A DNA stretch of 64,000 nucleotides from an uncultured Ruminococcus sp. (GCA_900543095.1 UQQD01000004.1:32837-96836), one strand, 5' to 3'. Shown: positions 42,974-52,418, numbered from the stretch's first letter. Program-made: numbers and translations. The notes: generated by a model from the sequence alone, not told the origin.

Positions 42974-43999
42974 ATGATTTACGGAATATGGACATTTTTA
43001 ACGGTGGCGTTTGCATTTGTGCTGTCGGCTGCAATCGGAAAATTTTTGATTCCTTACCTACGCAAACTGCATTTTGGTCAAACGATACTTGAGATCGGTC
43101 CGAAATGGCATATGGGTAAGCAGGGCACGCCGACTATGGGCGGAATTATGTTTATAATTTCCATCCTCGTCGTTACCGTCATAAGCACGGTACTGTATAT
43201 CTTTTTTGGAGATAAGCTTATCAATATCTATTTTGCGGATATTCCCCGTGAAGCGGTGTTCATTTTTGCAGGCTTGGGACTTGCGGTTGCAAACGGATTT
43301 ATCGGATTTATCGACGACTATACAAAGGTAGTCAAAAAACGCAATCTCGGTCTGACCGCAATTCAGAAGCTCGTTTTGCAGTTTGCGGCTGCGGCGCTGT
43401 TTTTGCTGGTTTTGGGACTTTTGGGCTACGGCACAACAACTACAATACCGTTTGTCGGAAAGGTAGATCTCGGATTTTTCTATTATATTATTTCCGCAAT
43501 AGTTATTGTAGGCGTTATCAATGCGGTAAACCTTACCGACGGTGTTGACGGTCTTGTAGGCTCGGTGACATTCTTTGTATGTGTTGCGTTTATGCTTATT
43601 TCCGTTGTCCTTAACAGCCTTGGAATCACTGCAATGAGCGCAGCCTGCGCGGGTGCGTGCCTCGGCTTTTTAGTATGGAATTTCCACCCGGCAAAGGTGT
43701 TTATGGGTGACACCGGCTCGCTTTTCCTCGGCGGTATCGTTTGTGCGCTTGCCTTTGCGATAGATATGCCGATTTTGCTTTTACCGCTCGGAATTATTTA
43801 TCTTGCGGAGATGTTCTCGGTTATTCTCCAGGTAACCTACTTCAAGCTTACTCACGGCAAGCGCCTTTTCAAAATGAGCCCTATTCATCACCACTTTGAG
43901 ATGTGCGGCTGGAGCGAAGTAAAGATTGTTACAGTATTCAGTATAGTTACGGCAATTTTCGGTGCGATTTCATTTGCACTTGTATTTTTCGGCACCTGA
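42974..43999 (+). CDS. mraY: Phospho-N-acetylmuramoyl-pentapeptide-transferase
   Basis: A 341-residue, ten-helix membrane enzyme that makes lipid I from UDP-MurNAc-pentapeptide and undecaprenyl phosphate. It has HMGKQGTPTMGGIMF near residue 44, the catalytic DDYTK near 117, NLTDGVDGL near 183, and FMGDTGSLFLGG near 241, then the loop MSPIHHHFE near 300. GAAAGGAACGA precedes ATG. Repeat copy C and about 70 bases separate it from the PBP gene; murE and murF, often next to it, are absent. Confidence 0.97.
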   Translation: MIYGIWTFLTVAFAFVLSAAIGKFLIPYLRKLHFGQTILEIGPKWHMGKQGTPTMGGIMFIISILVVTVISTVLYIFFGDKLINIYFADIPREAVFIFAGLGLAVANGFIGFIDDYTKVVKKRNLGLTAIQKLVLQFAAAALFLLVLGLLGYGTTTTIPFVGKVDLGFFYYIISAIVIVGVINAVNLTDGVDGLVGSVTFFVCVAFMLISVVLNSLGITAMSAACAGACLGFLVWNFHPAKVFMGDTGSLFLGGIVCALAFAIDMPILLLPLGIIYLAEMFSVILQVTYFKLTHGKRLFKMSPIHHHFEMCGWSEVKIVTVFSIVTAIFGAISFALVFFGT

Positions 44000-44038
44000 A
44001 CGTAAATCAGTTTATCGGATATTAAAAGGGGAAAATTT

Positions 44039-45298
44039 ATGGCTCCATATAAAAAAATGATGCTCAAGGCTGATGTCAACAAAATATATGATGACGAATA
44101 TCGGCGAGAGCAAAGCGCTAAGAATGAGAAATTTTTTATTCGCCCTTCTCGTCAGCGCAAAATGAAAAAAGCAAAGTGGTTTGAAATCGGAATGGGTATT
44201 GACCTGCCGTTTTGCATCATTATACTTGTGCTTTTAACTATCGGAACGATAATGATGTTTTCTGCAAGCTACGCTTATTCTTACTACACTCAGGGCGACA
44301 GCTATTATTATCTTATTCGTCAGCTCATCTTTATTGGGATTGGGCTTGCGGGAATGATTGCGTTTTCGTTTTTTAACTACAACAAATTTCACAAGATTGC
44401 TCCGATAATCCTGGGAGTTGCGTATTTTTCGCTTTTGATTGTGCTGATTCTTCCGGCAGGCGAAGGCAACGTAAAGCGTTGGATTCCTATGGGAATGTTC
44501 AACATTCAGCCTTCGGAGCTTGCAAAATTTGCAATAATACTTTTCTTTGCACATTGGGCAAGTAAGTATTACAACAAAATGCAGTTTGCACGTTACAGCG
44601 TGTTGCCCGGTCTGATTGTTTTCGGAACTATGGCGCTTCTTTTGTATCTTGAACCGCATTATTCCGGAATAGTTATCATAGCTTTGCTTACGGTGCTGAT
44701 GCTGTACATCGGCGGAATGAAAACAAAATATCTTTTGATTGGTTTTGTCGGCGTTTTGCTGATAGTCGGAGTGCTTGCAATTACAGGCGGACTTTCATAC
44801 GCTATGAGCAGAATGGACGGCTGGGGACAGTCGCTTATATATACGGACGAGGATATGTGGCAGACGACGTGGCAAACGCGTAACTCGCTCTATGCTATAG
44901 GTTCGGGCGGACTTTGGGGACTTGGTCTCGGTCAGTCAAGACAAAAATATCTCTATTTGCCGGAGCCTCAGAACGACTTTATTTTTGCTATCGTTGTAGA
45001 GGAGCTCGGACTTATCGGAGCGGCAATAATTTTGTTGATTTTTGCGCTTCTTGTCTGGAGGGGAATAACACTTTCGCTTCGTGCAAAAGATAAATTCGGA
45101 AAGCTCTTGGGCATAGGTCTGACATCCCAAATCGGTATTCAGGTTGTGCTTAATATCCTTGTTATCACCGACTGGCTGCCTAACACCGGTATCAGCCTGC
45201 CGTTTTTCAGCTACGGCGGCAGTTCGCTGATTATGCTACTTGCACAAATGGGAATTGTGCTTTCGATTTCACGAACGGCAAACATTGAACGACAGTAA
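44039..45298 (+). CDS. ftsW: FtsW-type peptidoglycan glycosyltransferase (SEDS family)
   Basis: A 419-residue SEDS protein with about ten transmembrane segments after a basic cytoplasmic N terminus of about 55 residues. Hallmarks: MMFSASYAYSYY, KRWIPMGMFNIQPSELAKF with the catalytic-loop region, and DFIFAIVVEELGLIGA near residue 320, then GISLPFFSYGGSSL near 385. It polymerises lipid II together with the class B PBP upstream. AAGGGGA precedes ATG. murD, frequently found between mraY and ftsW, is not here. Confidence 0.95.
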   Translation: MAPYKKMMLKADVNKIYDDEYRREQSAKNEKFFIRPSRQRKMKKAKWFEIGMGIDLPFCIIILVLLTIGTIMMFSASYAYSYYTQGDSYYYLIRQLIFIGIGLAGMIAFSFFNYNKFHKIAPIILGVAYFSLLIVLILPAGEGNVKRWIPMGMFNIQPSELAKFAIILFFAHWASKYYNKMQFARYSVLPGLIVFGTMALLLYLEPHYSGIVIIALLTVLMLYIGGMKTKYLLIGFVGVLLIVGVLAITGGLSYAMSRMDGWGQSLIYTDEDMWQTTWQTRNSLYAIGSGGLWGLGLGQSRQKYLYLPEPQNDFIFAIVVEELGLIGAAIILLIFALLVWRGITLSLRAKDKFGKLLGIGLTSQIGIQVVLNILVITDWLPNTGISLPFFSYGGSSLIMLLAQMGIVLSISRTANIERQ

Positions 45299-45311
45299 CG
45301 GAGGGGTATAT

Positions 45312-46430
45312 ATGAAAGTATTGCTTGCAGGCGGCGGAACCGCAGGTCATATCAATCCTGCGCTTGCCATTGCGGGGTATATAAGAGAAAAGCGTCCCGA
45401 TACGGAGTTTCTTTTTATCGGTAACAAGGACGGAATGGAACAAAGGCTTGTTGCTCAGGCAGGCTTTGAAATAAAGTCCATAACGATAAGCGGCTTTAAG
45501 CGCAGCTTTTCTCCGAAAAGCATTGCCGAAAACATTAAGACCGTAGGAAGGACGTTTTCGTCATCATCACAGTCAAAAAAAATAATCGCAGAATTTAAGC
45601 CTGATATTTGTATCGGCACGGGCGGATATGTTTCAGGCCCTGTTATCAGAACAGCGGCAAAAATGGGAATACCGTGCGTAATACACGAACAAAACGCCTA
45701 TCCCGGCGTTACCAATAAAATGCTTGCGAAAAGAGTAAAAAAAGTAATGCTTGCCGTTGAGGCGGCAAAAAAATACTTTGACAGTTCAAGCGTTGTAATA
45801 ACGGGCAACCCTGTCCGCAGTGAGATATTGACTGCCGACAAGGACAGCTCACGCAAGGCTCTCGGACTTGACGCACGCCCGGTTGTGCTTTCGTTCGGCG
45901 GAAGTCTCGGCGCAAGAAAAATAAATGAAGCCGTTGCGGATCTTGTTGCACGCAGCGGCAAGGATCAAAAGTATCAGCATATCCACGCATACGGCAGCTA
46001 CGGCGATTGGTTTCCGCAGCTTGTTATGGACAAGGGTACCGACATTTCAAAGTGCGATAACCTTGACATAAGACCGTATATTGACAATATGCCCGAATGT
46101 ATGGCGGCTGCCGATTTGGTTATCTGCCGTGCAGGCGCAATTACATTAAGTGAGATTCAGGCAATGGGCAAGCCTGCAATTCTTATCCCATCGCCGAATG
46201 TTGCGGAGAATCATCAGTTCCACAACGCAATGGCTCTTGTAAATGCAGGAGCCGCCGAGATAATTGAGGAAAGCGAGCTTACGGGCGACCTTCTTATGCA
46301 TAAGGCGGATTCGATGCTCCAAAGCCCCGAAAAGCTGCGTAAAATCGGTGAAAATTCACGCAAAATGGCTATTACGGACGCAAACGAACGCATATATTCC
46401 GTAATCAAAAAGATACTTAAGCTTGCCTGA
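45312..46430 (+). CDS. murG: UDP-GlcNAc-lipid I N-acetylglucosaminyltransferase
   Basis: A 372-residue peripheral GT28 enzyme converting lipid I to lipid II. ATG 45312, after GGAGGGG, gives the conserved start MKVLLAGGGTAGHINPAL. Acceptor-side loop GTGGYVSGP near residue 103, EQNAYPGVTNK near 124, the linker GNPVR near 163, and C-terminal GGSLGARKINEAV and CRAGAITLSEI near 275, for UDP-GlcNAc. It follows ftsW by 13 bases. Confidence 0.97.
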   Translation: MKVLLAGGGTAGHINPALAIAGYIREKRPDTEFLFIGNKDGMEQRLVAQAGFEIKSITISGFKRSFSPKSIAENIKTVGRTFSSSSQSKKIIAEFKPDICIGTGGYVSGPVIRTAAKMGIPCVIHEQNAYPGVTNKMLAKRVKKVMLAVEAAKKYFDSSSVVITGNPVRSEILTADKDSSRKALGLDARPVVLSFGGSLGARKINEAVADLVARSGKDQKYQHIHAYGSYGDWFPQLVMDKGTDISKCDNLDIRPYIDNMPECMAAADLVICRAGAITLSEIQAMGKPAILIPSPNVAENHQFHNAMALVNAGAAEIIEESELTGDLLMHKADSMLQSPEKLRKIGENSRKMAITDANERIYSVIKKILKLA

Positions 46431-46492
46431 CAGTCACGACAAATACATTCTCACATAGAATATAAGGGTATTCTTTTTAAGAGGGTGTTACG

Positions 46493-47746
46493 GTGTCTAA
46501 ACTGCTTGTTAAAGGACGGCAAAAGCTCAGCGGCGACGCATACGTCCAAGGGGCAAAAAACAGCTCATTGCCGATTCTTGCGGCTTCAATTCTTACAAAG
46601 GGCGAAAGCGTAATATTTAACTGTCCCAATCTTTCGGATATTGAGGCGTCCGTCGGAATTTTGCGTTATCTCGGATGCAGAGCGGAGCGCAGCGGCCATA
46701 CCTTGATTGTCAAGACGGATTCGGTGAACAGATCCGATATTCCCGATGAGCTTATGCGCAGAACGAGAAGTTCCATAGTATTTTTGGGTGCGGTGCTTGC
46801 ACGCACCGGACGTGCAAAGCTTACTTTCCCCGGCGGCTGTGAAATAGGACTTCGCCCGATAGATATGCACCTGAAAGCACTCAGAGAATTGGGAGCGGTT
46901 ATAAAAGAAAAGCGGGGCTGTCTTGATTGCTCTGCACCGTATGGACTGAAGGGCGCAAAAATATCTCTGTCGTTTCCGAGCGTGGGAGCAACGGAAGATA
47001 CAATGATTGCCGCCTGTCTTGCAAGCGGCACAACTACAATAACAAATGCGGCAAGAGAACCTGAAATTGTTGATCTTGCCGATTATCTCAATAAATGCGG
47101 TGCAAGAATCTACGGTGCAGGCGAGGGTGTGATCGTTATTGACGGTGTGACCTCGCTTGAAGGGGCAAGTCATACGATAATCCCCGACCGAATTGTTGCG
47201 GCAACGCTTATGTCGTGTGCGGCGGTAACAGGCTCGCAGATTAACCTGAAAGGCGTTATAGGCAGTCACCTTGAATCGGTTATTCCGGTTTTTGAGGAGG
47301 CGGGCTGTACCGTAAAAATTAAAGACGGCGAAATGAACTTTGTTTCGCCAAAACGCCTGAAAGCAATGCGCCTTGTACGTACTATGCCTTATCCGGGCTT
47401 CCCGACCGACGCCCAGGCACCCTTGCTTGCCTGTGCCTGCATAGCGGACGGAACATCTGTTTTTATTGAAAACATTTTTGAAAATCGCTACCGCCATACA
47501 AGCGAGCTTGTGCGTATGGGCGCAAATATAAAAACCGAGGGAAGAGTCGCAGTCGTTGAGGGTGTTCAGGGGCTTTACGGTGCTTCGGTGGAGGCTACCG
47601 AGCTGCGAGGTGCGGCGGCACTTGTTGCGGCAGGTCTTTGTGCGGAGTCGGACACCGAGATAAGCGGAATAAAATATCTTGAGCGGGGCTACGAAAATTT
47701 TGAACTTACGCTTTCGTCGCTTGGCGCAGATATAAAAAAAGTATGA
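46493..47746 (+). CDS. murA: UDP-N-acetylglucosamine 1-carboxyvinyltransferase
   Basis: A 417-residue enzyme of the first committed step of peptidoglycan synthesis. GTG start at 46493, with GAGGG 9 bases before. K/N motif GAKNSSLPIL near residue 21, and active-site C116 in GGCEIGLRPIDMH, the fosfomycin-reactive Cys equivalent to Cys115, so natural resistance through Asp at this place is absent. C-terminal loops include GYPGFPTDAQAP-like PYPGFPTDAQAP. One of the rare cases where murA sits within the dcw cluster, as in some Clostridia. Confidence 0.96.
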   Translation: MSKLLVKGRQKLSGDAYVQGAKNSSLPILAASILTKGESVIFNCPNLSDIEASVGILRYLGCRAERSGHTLIVKTDSVNRSDIPDELMRRTRSSIVFLGAVLARTGRAKLTFPGGCEIGLRPIDMHLKALRELGAVIKEKRGCLDCSAPYGLKGAKISLSFPSVGATEDTMIAACLASGTTTITNAAREPEIVDLADYLNKCGARIYGAGEGVIVIDGVTSLEGASHTIIPDRIVAATLMSCAAVTGSQINLKGVIGSHLESVIPVFEEAGCTVKIKDGEMNFVSPKRLKAMRLVRTMPYPGFPTDAQAPLLACACIADGTSVFIENIFENRYRHTSELVRMGANIKTEGRVAVVEGVQGLYGASVEATELRGAAALVAAGLCAESDTEISGIKYLERGYENFELTLSSLGADIKKV

Positions 47747-47815
47747 AAATTGATATATTAACGGAAAGCATTGATTATATTTGAAAACAAGGAATAATAA
47801 AAGGGGGGATCTGTT

Positions 47816-49258
47816 ATGTCGGGAAATAAATCTTTAAGTTCAAAAGAGAGAAAACAGCTTGCAAAGCAACGCAAGGACTCCGCAAGGCAAGCTCAGGAAT
47901 TCCATAAAAAGCAAAAGAAGAAAGCAGAAAGATCCTCCGCACCTAAAAAGAAGAAACCGTCGGGAAAAATAGAAAAGGCGGTAAATTCGAATCCAAACAG
48001 AAATGCATATGAAAATATCAGCCGTGAAGAAAAATACAGGCGAGAGAGCGAGGAAAGAATAAGAAACCTCCGCCCTCACGATTTTGAGGACGGCTATTAC
48101 ATAGATGAATACGGCGCAAGAAAAAAGCAGGAACGCAGGGCAAAAGAGATACGCAAGCAGGAAAACGAGGTTATCCGCAGAAACAAAAAGCCGCTTACCC
48201 GCAAGCAAATCAGACGCAAGCGCATTTTGATTTCGGTCGGAATAATTCTTGCCGTGCTTGTAATCGGAGCAATTTTGAGCCTTACCGTGTTGTTTAAAAC
48301 CGAGAAAATTGATGTTGAGGGCGATGAATACTATTATGATGATCAGATAATAGCGTTCAGCAATGTGAATTTACAGCAGAATATTTTTATATCCGCTTTT
48401 GGCGGAACTCCCGATAAAATAGTTGAAAATTTACCTTATGTTGAAAAAGCGGAGATCGGGTTTGCGATTCCCGATACTGTTACAATAAAAATAACAGACG
48501 CAGTTCCGTCATATGTTATCAAGGACGGCAACAATTACCTGCTGATAAGCTCAAAGGGTCGAATCCTTGATACTCTTACAGAGAACAGCGATAATCTTCC
48601 GGAGCTTACCTGCGGTGAGCTAAAGTCAAAGGAAGTCGGTGATTATGTCAGCTTCAGCGACGATAACGTTCCCGATATTCTTCAGGAGGTTGCCGAAAGC
48701 CTGAAAAATAATGACGTCGAAAAGATAACCGGTTTTGATGTTACGGATACCGCAAACATAACGCTTGATTATGACGGAAGAATAAAGATAAACATCGGAT
48801 TGCCCGAGGATATTGATTATAAAATCAGGACTGCAATGACCATAATCAACGAAAAACTTGACCCGAATAATACCGGCACAATTTCGGGAACTCTTGATGT
48901 TTCAACCTGTAACACCAATAAAATGTCCCATTACAAGCCGTCGCCGACGACTGCTCCCGCAACAACAGAGCCGACCTCTGCCGCAACGACAGCCGCAGAA
49001 TCATACAGTGATAATAATTATTATTGGGACGGAAACACCGCAAATGATTATTCAAATAATTACGGCGATTATTCTGATAATAACGGTTATTACGGCGATA
49101 CTAACTCATATAACAACAATTATTACGGTTATGATAACTCATACAACAACGGCTATTACGGAGATAACAATTCCTATAGTAACGGTGATTATTATGCCGA
49201 CGGCGGTTATTACGGCAATGACAACAACTATTATGGTAACGGCGGCGCGGCAGAGTAA
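47816..49258 (+). CDS. ftsQ: FtsQ/DivIB-type division protein with a Tyr/Asn/Gly-rich tail
   Basis: A 480-residue bitopic protein. A very basic, charged cytoplasmic region (about 1-135), one transmembrane helix (about 138-160, ILISVGIILAVLVIGAIL), a POTRA domain (about 163-235, TEKIDVEGDEYYYDDQIIAF) and a beta domain to about 375. A Thr/Pro/Ala linker (about 380-400) leads to an unusual tail of about 80 residues made almost only of Tyr, Asn, Gly, Asp and Ser, in irregular NNYYGYDNSY-like units. The tail is exported to the wall side. FtsQ links FtsL and FtsI to the divisome; the tail has no known role. Strong AAGGGGGGAT site. Confidence 0.9.
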   Translation: MSGNKSLSSKERKQLAKQRKDSARQAQEFHKKQKKKAERSSAPKKKKPSGKIEKAVNSNPNRNAYENISREEKYRRESEERIRNLRPHDFEDGYYIDEYGARKKQERRAKEIRKQENEVIRRNKKPLTRKQIRRKRILISVGIILAVLVIGAILSLTVLFKTEKIDVEGDEYYYDDQIIAFSNVNLQQNIFISAFGGTPDKIVENLPYVEKAEIGFAIPDTVTIKITDAVPSYVIKDGNNYLLISSKGRILDTLTENSDNLPELTCGELKSKEVGDYVSFSDDNVPDILQEVAESLKNNDVEKITGFDVTDTANITLDYDGRIKINIGLPEDIDYKIRTAMTIINEKLDPNNTGTISGTLDVSTCNTNKMSHYKPSPTTAPATTEPTSAATTAAESYSDNNYYWDGNTANDYSNNYGDYSDNNGYYGDTNSYNNNYYGYDNSYNNGYYGDNNSYSNGDYYADGGYYGNDNNYYGNGGAAE

Positions 49259-49455
49259 TCGGGAAGTTTACAGGAATGATTTTTCTTTGATGGAAACAAA
49301 TGTAATAAATTTGTAATAAATTTAAAGAAAAATGATTAAAAGCATTGATATTTCTGCAAAAGTATGTTAGTATATATTCTATAAAACTGTATTATAAGTT
49401 ATTATGCGATTTTATCGGAGATTTGTTCCGTATAACATAAGGAGGACGTGCAAAA

Positions 49456-50556
49456 ATGGCTTTTGAATTGGAACTGGAAAACGAGTATATGCCTAAAATT
49501 AAAGTAATCGGTGTCGGCGGAGGCGGCGGAAACGCCGTAAACCGTATGGTAGCTATGGAAGTTAAGAACGTTGAGTTTATTGCAGTTAATACAGACGAAC
49601 ATGTATTAAGACTTTCAAAGGCTTCTCAAAAGGTGCAGATCGGCGAAAAGCTTACAAAGGGTAAGGGCGCAGGTTCAATGCCCGGAATCGGACAGAGCGC
49701 CGCCGAAGAAAGCAAGGATGAAATAGCAGGCTTGCTTAAAGACACGGATATGGTATTTGTTACCGCAGGTATGGGCGGCGGCACAGGTACAGGAGCTGCT
49801 CCCGTAGTTGCAAAAATTGCAAAAGATATGGGAATTCTTACAGTCGGCGTAGTTACAAAGCCGTTTGCCTTTGAGGGAAAAAGAAGAATGACTCAGGCTG
49901 AACAGGGCATTGCCGAGCTTTCTGCTTGTGTTGACTCACTTATCATAGTGCCTAACGAAAGATTAAAATATGTTTCCGACCAGAGCATCACTCTGCAAAA
50001 CGCATTTGCGATAGCCGACGATGTATTAAGACAGGGTGTTCAGAGTATCTCTGATCTTATCTTACTTCCTGGTCTTGTAAACCTTGACTTTGCCGACGTA
50101 ACTTCGGTTATGAAGGACGCAGGCTATGCTCATATGGGTATGGGCAGTGCATCGGGCAAGGATAAGGCAACAGTTGCTGCCGATATGGCAATTTCAAGTC
50201 CGTTGCTCGAAACCTCTATTGACGGAGCAAAGGGTCTTATCATTAACATTACCGCATCGTCAGATGTAAGTCTTGACGATATTGATACAGCTTCAACAAT
50301 GATAAAGGACAAGGTATCCGAAGATGCAAACATTATCTGGGGTGCTGTTATTGATGAGAAAATGGATGACGAAATGAGCGTTACCGTTATTGCAACGGGC
50401 TTTAACGCTGACGGTCAGCCGAATAAAGAAGCCAAAAAATCCGATGCAAATGATTCTGTTATTATTGAAAACAAGGACGATACTACTTCAACCAAGGATA
50501 AAACCGAGGATGAGGACGATACGTTTTATGATATTATGTCAATTTTCAATAAATAA
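49456..50556 (+). CDS. ftsZ: Cell division protein FtsZ
   Basis: A 366-residue tubulin-like GTPase that forms the division ring. [16 protein letters not shown] near residue 17, signature [13 protein letters not shown] near 110, T7 loop [11 protein letters not shown] near 210, and a C-terminal acidic linker (about 320-355) with the short conserved tail [12 protein letters not shown] binding partners such as FtsA/SepF. AAGGAGG precedes ATG by 8 bases. A possible promoter (TTGATA...TAGTAT) lies near 49346-49373. No ftsA is present. A strong terminator ends the cluster. Confidence 0.98.
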   Translation: MAFELELENEYMPKIKVIGVGGGGGNAVNRMVAMEVKNVEFIAVNTDEHVLRLSKASQKVQIGEKLTKGKGAGSMPGIGQSAAEESKDEIAGLLKDTDMVFVTAGMGGGTGTGAAPVVAKIAKDMGILTVGVVTKPFAFEGKRRMTQAEQGIAELSACVDSLIIVPNERLKYVSDQSITLQNAFAIADDVLRQGVQSISDLILLPGLVNLDFADVTSVMKDAGYAHMGMGSASGKDKATVAADMAISSPLLETSIDGAKGLIINITASSDVSLDDIDTASTMIKDKVSEDANIIWGAVIDEKMDDEMSVTVIATGFNADGQPNKEAKKSDANDSVIIENKDDTTSTKDKTEDEDDTFYDIMSIFNK

Positions 50557-50584
50557 TTTATATTGATCTGATACATACCGACTG

Positions 50585-50614
50585 ACACCGCTTCGTTGTG
50601 AAGCGGTGTTTTTG
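50585..50614 (+). terminator. Terminator of the division cluster
   Basis: A perfect 10-bp stem ACACCGCTTC / GAAGCGGTGT with a 5-base loop, followed by TTTTT. Confidence 0.93.
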
Positions 50615-50704
50615 CGTTTGATTTTATTAAATCTACAAAGTTTTTCAGCGTACAACCGAATAAAACGCAACAGGTACAGGATTCCGTGTAATAATCATTT
50701 TTGC

Positions 50705-50741
50705 CGTTTCATATAAATTATCGGTGGTAATATATGAAACG
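50705..50741 (+). promoter_or_regulatory. Hairpin enclosing the start codon and ribosome site of the M23 gene
   Basis: CGTTTCATATA (50705-50715) is the exact inverse of TATATGAAACG (50731-50741). The 15-base loop holds the only Shine-Dalgarno candidate (GGTGG, 50724-50728), and the right arm contains the ATG (50734). The RNA fold would hide the start codon, as in RNA thermometers or other translational switches. It is a property of the sequence; its function is inferred. Confidence 0.65.
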
Positions 50742-51696
50742 TATGCTTTGTGCATTTGTCGTTGTGTTGCTTGCGGCAGTCGGAGCAATGACCCAGTTCG
50801 CCGGCAAGGAAACGAAAAACAGCTATATAAAATATGTGGAGTTTAATGTTACAAGCGAGGCTTTAAGACAGGCGACAGAGCTTGATATAAACAGCCGTGA
50901 TGAAGACACAAAGCTTGATTACATAACCCTGCTTGCATATCTCGGGGCAAAATACGGTGGAGATTTTACAAAATATAAATACGCCGATATGACCGAATTT
51001 GCCGAAAAACTCAAAGACGGCGAAAGCGTTGATAAGCTGACAAAGGATATGAAGCTTTTTGAATATTACAAAGACGCCTACACTGCCGCGCTTGACGGAA
51101 TGGTGGGCGAATACACCGAGGAACATTCCGATGACAGCGGCAACACTGTTTCGGAAGAAAAATACGGTATCCGTTGGTTTTCGCCTATCGCAAAGAGCTT
51201 CCCCTGTTCAAGCTATGATGATTTCGGAGCGGAGAGGACCTACGGCTACAAGCGTCCGCACCTCGGTCACGATATTATGGCGGCAGTCGGAACTCCGGTT
51301 ATTGCGGTCGAATCGGGAAAGGTTGAGTGTATGGGCTGGAATCAATACGGCGGCTGGCGAATCGGCATCCGTTCGTATGATACAAAGCGGTACTGGTACT
51401 ATGCCCATCTTAGACAAAACAGACCTTTTGCTGAGGGCTTGCACGAGGGGGACGAAGTAGAAGCGGGAGATGTTATCGGCTACGTCGGCAGAACCGGCTA
51501 CAGCGCAACCGAAAACACCAACGGAATCGAAACTACCCACCTGCATTTGGGGCTTGAGCTTGTGTTTGACGAAAGCCAAAAAGAGAGCAATAACGAAATA
51601 TGGATAAATCTTTATGCGATAACAAATGTGCTTGAGTCGCACCAAAGTTCTGTTGTCCGCAACAGCGAAACAAAAGAATTCACACGTTTGCAGTAA
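50734..51696 (+). CDS. M23 family metallopeptidase (LytM-like), secreted or membrane-anchored
   Basis: A 320-residue protein with an N-terminal signal/anchor helix (about 4-20), an Asp/Lys-rich helical region (about 30-140) and a C-terminal M23 domain. Zinc motif HLGHD near residue 181, the YAHLRQ strand and HLHLGLE near 271 give the expected His/Asp/His ligands, so it should be active on peptide cross-links. It could remodel wall at the septum, given ftsZ just upstream, but a terminator separates them. The start codon lies in a perfect hairpin. SpoIIQ-like proteins have similar layout; this is only a possibility. Confidence 0.88.
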   Translation: MKRMLCAFVVVLLAAVGAMTQFAGKETKNSYIKYVEFNVTSEALRQATELDINSRDEDTKLDYITLLAYLGAKYGGDFTKYKYADMTEFAEKLKDGESVDKLTKDMKLFEYYKDAYTAALDGMVGEYTEEHSDDSGNTVSEEKYGIRWFSPIAKSFPCSSYDDFGAERTYGYKRPHLGHDIMAAVGTPVIAVESGKVECMGWNQYGGWRIGIRSYDTKRYWYYAHLRQNRPFAEGLHEGDEVEAGDVIGYVGRTGYSATENTNGIETTHLHLGLELVFDESQKESNNEIWINLYAITNVLESHQSSVVRNSETKEFTRLQ

Positions 51697-51748
51697 AATA
51701 ATGAATAAAACATAAAAATACATAAAAAAGTAAAAAAATAACTTTTTC

Positions 51749-51777
51749 TTAACAAAATAAACCTAATTAAGTATAAT
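51749..51777 (+). promoter_or_regulatory. Promoter preceding the degraded lipoprotein gene
   Basis: TTAACA (51749-51754), 17-base spacer, TATAAT (51772-51777). It still looks functional although its gene is dead. Confidence 0.65.
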
Positions 51778-51811
51778 CTTAACTGCTATAAATTATAAGG
51801 AGAGTAGAATA

Positions 51812-52230
51812 ATTAAAAAAATAGCACTTGCAATTATTGCAGTCGTTCCTGCGGTAACTTCAATTTTTTGTTTTACAGCATGCGGCGACACCCCCGAACA
51901 GAAACTTCAAAACTACATTGAATCTGAATAATTCCAAACACAACTCAGTTTAATGTAATCTTCATTTGAGTCAACAATGGACATTGATGTTAAGGCAGAG
52001 GGCGAAAAGCTTATTAAGCAGTTTGACTACAAGCAGGATATTCCCGACAACGCTGTTGACACAATCAAATCGGTTCTTAAAAGAACTTTGATTCAAACAG
52101 CGGGGTTTTTGTGAACATTGCCGATGCAATTAAAAAGGAAGTCGGTATTGAAAATCCTGAGGCCATTATTGAAATCAACACTAATGACGGCACAAACCTT
52201 ATTACACAAACCTACGGCGCGTCAGAGTAA
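51812..52230 (+). pseudogene. Degraded small secreted lipoprotein (DUF4854-like)
   Basis: After AAGGAGAG, the expected ATG is ATT (51812). The frame then reads KKIALAIIAVVPAVTSIF and CFTACGD, a lipoprotein signal with lipobox FTAC, but has TAA stops near 51929 and 51955. A frame change near 52100 is needed to reach FVNIADAIKKEVGIENPE and the final ITQTYGASE with stop at 52228-52230. The middle (DIDVKAEGEKLIKQFDYKQDI) resembles DUF4854 lipoproteins. With a lost start, two stops and a frameshift, it is a pseudogene; sequencing error cannot explain all three. Confidence 0.85.
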
Positions 52231-52233
52231 TTT

Positions 52234-52266
52234 AAATCGTAGCAGCGTTTGCAACTGATTGAAGAG
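52234..52266 (+). repeat. Dispersed intergenic repeat, copy D (short fragment)
   Basis: AAATCGTAGCAGCGTTTGCAACTGATTG matches the left end of copies A and B joined to their TTGCAACAGATTG segment, with the hairpin core deleted. It begins 3 bases after the pseudogene stop. Confidence 0.55.
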
Positions 52267-52280
52267 CTTTATTTTGTCAC

Positions 52281-52318
52281 AAAGCGGATTGTCATTTTGA
52301 CAGTCCGCTTTTATTTTT
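52281..52318 (+). terminator. Terminator after the pseudogene
   Basis: AAAGCGGA pairs with TCCGCTTT and the inner TGTCA with TGACA around a TT-rich loop; TTTTATTTTTG follows. Confidence 0.85.
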
Positions 52319-52389
52319 GCGTATATTTTTAGACAAATTATTTGTGAATCTATGCTTGAATTTCTACGGCGTTTTATGTAATTCGACAG

Positions 52390-52418
52390 TTGACGTAATG
52401 TCGTTAATAGGATAGAAT
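52390..52418 (+). promoter_or_regulatory. Promoter of the MBOAT/DHHW operon
   Basis: TTGACG (52390-52395), 17-base spacer, TAGAAT (52413-52418). A perfect TTAAATTA / TAATTTAA inverted repeat (52433-52454) lies between it and the ribosome site. Confidence 0.7.

Noticed and set aside
46586..47497. Long open frame of about 300 codons on the minus strand inside murA
   Set aside because: It lies fully within a well-supported gene, has Cys/Arg-rich nonsense composition and no ribosome site.
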